Shown here: positions 19,951-22,362 of the stretch, in pieces
Layout: every line of letters starts with the position of its first letter
How positions within the stretch are numbered: position 1 is the first letter of the stretch
Assembly: GCA_964628435.1 (NCBI GenBank)
Contig: CAZVON010000020.1
Location: 1 to 22,362, forward strand
From: CAZVON01 sp964628435
GTDB lineage: Bacteria; Patescibacteriota; Microgenomatia; Levybacterales; UBA12049
Direction: 5' to 3'
DNA: 22,362 nt
Position numbers and translations under genes: made by a program
The notes under the pieces: generated by a model
What the model saw: the letters and a program-made list of their open reading frames with translations, nothing else
The model's database searches: none
Told to the model about the DNA's origin: nothing

Positions 19951-21759
19951 CTATTGCAGGTCGATTTGGTAGACTTTTTTATCTACTAATACAAAGATTT
20001 TCTTGTCTTTTTCGCTTACTTCAATGTCTTTGGCGTTTTTCAACACCGATGATTGATAAGAAGATACATAAGCCCCCTGTTTATTGAGCACTACAATACG
20101 ACTGTTGCCATTATCAAGCACATACAGATTGTTGATATCTGCATGGGTAAAGATTTTTTTTGGATTAGTAAGTCCCTTATCAAGTCCCGACAGAGCAAAG
20201 GTGTCTGGTTTGCCACGCGTGAATTTTTGAATAGAGCCATTGCTTGAAAGCACAAACAGTGAGCCGTCAATAGCAAGGGAAACTGCTTTAGATAAATCGG
20301 CAGTTACCAAAGACGAAAGGTAATTTGTTTTCGCAAAGCCTTTTTCAGTGGGTACGAATTTAAGAATAGTGTCCAAAGACGCGTCAACAATGTATATATT
20401 GTTAAAATAGACGTCCATACCATTGAGTGATTTCCAATCATCATCGTTGGTGATGATTTGTTTTGCTTTGTTGGTTTCCTTATCAACACGTTGAATAGAC
20501 TTTATATCGGCAGTATAAAATGCTTTGTCGTCGTGAGCAAATGAGCTAGCAGCAACCCCAGTTTTTACTTCGTAGGCAAGCAACTGGCTGACTGAAGCAT
20601 CTACCTCTTTGGGACGAGTACGTAAGTCTGATTGGTTGTGGGCAAGAGAGACTTCCACTTTCGCAAGAAGCCCTGTGAGTTGCTTTTCTTGGGAAGATCC
20701 TGGTCTAAACTTACTTTTACTTTCTTCCAGAAGTTTTTTTGCAGCTTCAAAATCCTCTTGGGCTAAGTTCTTGTTGAGAGAAGCCAGAGCTTGGCCCTCG
20801 TCGTACTTTTTAAGAGCCTCAGTATACACGCGCGTAAATTCTTGTTGGATTTTTGTATCTTCCTGTTTTTTGACCGCAAAATACACACTGGCTATTAACA
20901 CAATAATCAGAATACAAGCAATGGTAAAAAACATTTTTTTGGTGTGGTTCATGTTTTCTTTAACCGACCCTACCACCTGAGAGAGTGCGGAAAATTGAAT
21001 GGGAATTTTCAATTGGAGTAATGGTTGCTTTGATGATTTTGGAGATTCATAGGAAGCATGGATTGACGGTGGTTCTAAGACCGGAGCAAGGGAAGGAATA
21101 GGTGGCGCGTCTGCTGAAGACATTTCTGTTGTCGTCTCTTCTTTTTGAAATTTTACAATAATAGCAGATGCGGCTCCGTCATTGGTGTTATGAATTTGTG
21201 GAGTGAGTATTTCTGCAATATCTGCTGGAGTTTCCGAAGTTAAAGAAGATGAAAGGTTACTTGCAGATACGATTTCCCCAAACTGTTGCGTTTGAAGAAT
21301 CAAAATGTCATTTTTTTTTAAAAACCCAGAACTTGCAGAAATCATATTCGAAGGACCCAACAGAGTGCCAAACTTATCTGCCCGTTTTAAAAAAATAACT
21401 CCATTGCCATAGACATATACATAAATTGCTGTTTCGTTGTTTTCAGAAGGTACTGTGGGAATAAATGCTACCACAATGGTTGCGCTTGTTACTGGCGGAA
21501 TCTTTTGAACTGTGGTAGTAAGTGCCTGTTTGATGGCTGTCAATTTTTTAACTTCCAGAGTAAAGAATTCTTCTTCTAACGTGTTAATGATTTCTTTGCC
21601 AATTAACGCAAGTTCTGCAGTTTCTTGGGTGGTTGTTAACGCAAACAAGGCACAGAGGCTGCCTGCGGTATAGGCCTGAGACCAAGCGGTTGTAGTTGGC
21701 GTTGCGACGATTTTTGCAAAAGTGGTATGAGAATTGATAAATGTGCGATGCTTTTCCAT
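19951..21759 (-). CDS. Membrane-anchored PP2C-like / beta-propeller protein, 602 aa
   Basis: Residues 1-205 have the strand and helix order of a PP2C-type Ser/Thr phosphatase (IYVYVYGNGVIFLKRADKFG, then KKNDILILQTQQFGEIVS), but the metal-binding motifs are missing: the usual GD and TDG acidic residues are not there, so it is probably an inactive pseudophosphatase. A Pro/Ser linker (205-250) leads to one membrane helix at about 276-296 (MFFTIACILIIVLIASVYFA). A helical, charged region (300-375) follows, then repeats such as GMDVYFNNIYIVDASLDTIL and INNLYVLDNGNSRIVVLNKQ that mark an NHL/YncE-type beta-propeller (about 390-602), presumably outside the cell. This layout suggests sensing or binding at the envelope. 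It starts 3 bases after the preceding gene's stop without a Shine-Dalgarno; TATACT (21767-21772) lies 7 bases before its ATG. Confidence 0.75.
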   Translation of the reverse strand: MEKHRTFINSHTTFAKIVATPTTTAWSQAYTAGSLCALFALTTTQETAELALIGKEIINTLEEEFFTLEVKKLTAIKQALTTTVQKIPPVTSATIVVAFIPTVPSENNETAIYVYVYGNGVIFLKRADKFGTLLGPSNMISASSGFLKKNDILILQTQQFGEIVSASNLSSSLTSETPADIAEILTPQIHNTNDGAASAIIVKFQKEETTTEMSSADAPPIPSLAPVLEPPSIHASYESPKSSKQPLLQLKIPIQFSALSQVVGSVKENMNHTKKMFFTIACILIIVLIASVYFAVKKQEDTKIQQEFTRVYTEALKKYDEGQALASLNKNLAQEDFEAAKKLLEESKSKFRPGSSQEKQLTGLLAKVEVSLAHNQSDLRTRPKEVDASVSQLLAYEVKTGVAASSFAHDDKAFYTADIKSIQRVDKETNKAKQIITNDDDWKSLNGMDVYFNNIYIVDASLDTILKFVPTEKGFAKTNYLSSLVTADLSKAVSLAIDGSLFVLSSNGSIQKFTRGKPDTFALSGLDKGLTNPKKIFTHADINNLYVLDNGNSRIVVLNKQGAYVSSYQSSVLKNAKDIEVSEKDKKIFVLVDKKVYQIDLQ

Positions 21760-21762
21760 CGG

Positions 21763-21999
21763 CTATAGTATAGCAAATGCGATCAAGAGCAATAGAATAC
21801 CTGCTCCTATCTGGAAAAGCGCGTACGTTTTTATCAGAGTAGAGGATATAAATTGGTGAATAATCCTGTCCATAGTATTGACTTGGTTAAAAATGACAAA
21901 CGCAAAAATGATGTACCCTACAAGAAAAAGAATGGTGATGCCTTTCAAAAAAAATTGGATGGATATTATCTGAGAGAAAAAGTCAAATGGCATATTCAT
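21763..21999 (-). CDS. Small two-helix membrane protein, 78 aa
   Basis: Two membrane helices, about 15-37 (FFLKGITILFLVGYIIFAFV) and 55-78 (KTYALFQIGAGILLLLIAFA), are linked by a short segment (NQVNTMDRIIHQF); probably both ends lie on one side. Small paired-helix proteins of this form are common in CPR genomes (a DUF5657-like resemblance is recalled, not searched). The ATG at 21999 is chosen because GGAG (22009-22012) lies 9 bases before it; a TTG at 22014 would overlap the preceding gene. It sits 1 base after the PH-domain gene and 3 before the PP2C-like gene, so the three are likely one operon. Confidence 0.75.
   Translation of the reverse strand: MNMPFDFFSQIISIQFFLKGITILFLVGYIIFAFVIFNQVNTMDRIIHQFISSTLIKTYALFQIGAGILLLLIAFAIL
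21767..21772 (-). promoter_or_regulatory. -10 box of the PP2C-like gene
   Basis: TATACT on the minus strand, inside the 3' end of the upstream gene and 7 bases before the ATG at 21759. No good -35 is seen. It could give a leaderless message in addition to read-through from the operon. Confidence 0.4.
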
Positions 22000-22000
22000 A

Positions 22001-22362
22001 TTATGTTGCTCCAATCAATTCAACAACAATGCGGGCAACCCGAGCAGGTTGTGGTACCGCAAGAAAATCAAAATTTGGTTTTTCTCCTGCTGTTTGTACA
22101 AATACATCGCCGTAATTGAATAAACTACGCAGAAATCCCAGTTGGGTGTAGTCTACGTCTTCAAGTTGTGTAAGCTTTGTTGCGGCCACGTTGTGATAAA
22201 CAAGATCTGAATAATCAATGTCCACAACTCGTTTATTCGTAACCATAGAAACGGTGTAAAACCACGTGATAAATTTGATAAATATATAGGTAAGTACGAG
22301 TAAATAATAAAATAGAATATACAAAAAGAAATGCCCAAAAATTGGGAATAACAAACATAGAA
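22001..22362 (-). CDS. Bacterial PH-domain membrane protein, 5' end outside the window
   Basis: The reading frame is open to the window edge, so the N-terminus is missing; a TTG at 22354 is not convincing as a start. The visible 120 residues begin with a long hydrophobic region (FGHFFLYILFYYLLVLTYIF), a membrane helix or hairpin, followed by a bacterial PH-like (bPH2/YdbS type) domain: WFYTVSMVTNKRVVDIDYSD, then LTQLEDVDYTQLGFLRSLFN, YGDVFVQTAGEKPNFDFLAV and PQPARVARIVVELIG. The order (T-N-K-R-h-h, I-x-D-h, the G-D-h-x-h-x-T-A-G strand) is typical of this fold. These proteins assemble in the membrane; the exact function is unknown. It is first of an apparent three-gene operon. Confidence 0.85.
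   Translation of the reverse strand, partial: LCLLFPIFGHFFLYILFYYLLVLTYIFIKFITWFYTVSMVTNKRVVDIDYSDLVYHNVAATKLTQLEDVDYTQLGFLRSLFNYGDVFVQTAGEKPNFDFLAVPQPARVARIVVELIGAT

Overview
The window looks like a chromosomal contig of a Candidate Phyla Radiation (Patescibacteria) bacterium, probably from the Microgenomates or Parcubacteria side; it cannot be placed more finely by eye. Reasons: moderate to low GC, a large serine recombinase and small accessory proteins of the kind seen in these genomes, CPR-style small membrane proteins, a zinc-finger ComF, and many genes whose -10 box lies only 6-8 bases before the start codon (apparently leaderless mRNAs). TAA, TGA and TAG all end intact genes here, so the standard bacterial code applies.

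Layout. (1) 1-239: AT-rich non-coding DNA with three blocks of short phased repeats. (2) 240-1364 (-): a class II Fic AMP-transferase behind a consensus promoter surrounded by four TAGATAT boxes. (3) 1489-9895 (-): the most unusual part, an apparent operon of three large genes. In order of transcription they are an 867-aa protein joining a DHH phosphoesterase-like region, a P-loop ATPase/kinase-like region and a Pol-beta-type nucleotidyltransferase; a 1480-aa DEAH-family (HrpA/HrpB-like) helicase with about 800 extra C-terminal residues and a 10-N assembly gap; and a 417-aa protein whose middle resembles the CRISPR ring-nuclease family Csx3 but seems to lack its catalytic histidine. A Csx3-like domain beside a Csx3-AAA-like P-loop, a nucleotidyltransferase, a phosphoesterase and a helicase suggests a nucleotide-signal or RNA-processing system, perhaps defensive. 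This is inference. No CRISPR array or other cas gene is present.

(4) 10083-15191 (+): a mobile-element module with an XRE regulator, an unknown 329-aa protein, three or four small proteins, a broken P-loop ATPase (frameshift at an A7 run plus two in-frame TAG codons), and a large serine recombinase whose reading frame runs antisense into a tRNA-Ser gene. That tRNA is the likely integration target and right border of the element; the left border is not visible, so regions 2 and 3 may be cargo.

(5) 15123-22362: housekeeping chromosome. It holds tRNA-Ser(CGA), tRNA-Arg(GCG), a membrane protein, a GC-richer cluster of three tiny proteins behind a strikingly structured leader, tRNA-Ser(TGA), tRNA-Ser(GCT), ComF convergent with and overlapping a SET-domain methyltransferase gene, tmRNA (ssrA) convergent with smpB, and a minus-strand group encoding a bacterial PH-domain membrane protein (cut by the window end), a two-helix membrane protein and a membrane-anchored PP2C-like/beta-propeller protein. 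SmpB and tmRNA act together to rescue stalled ribosomes; the predicted tag peptide is unusually long (24 residues).
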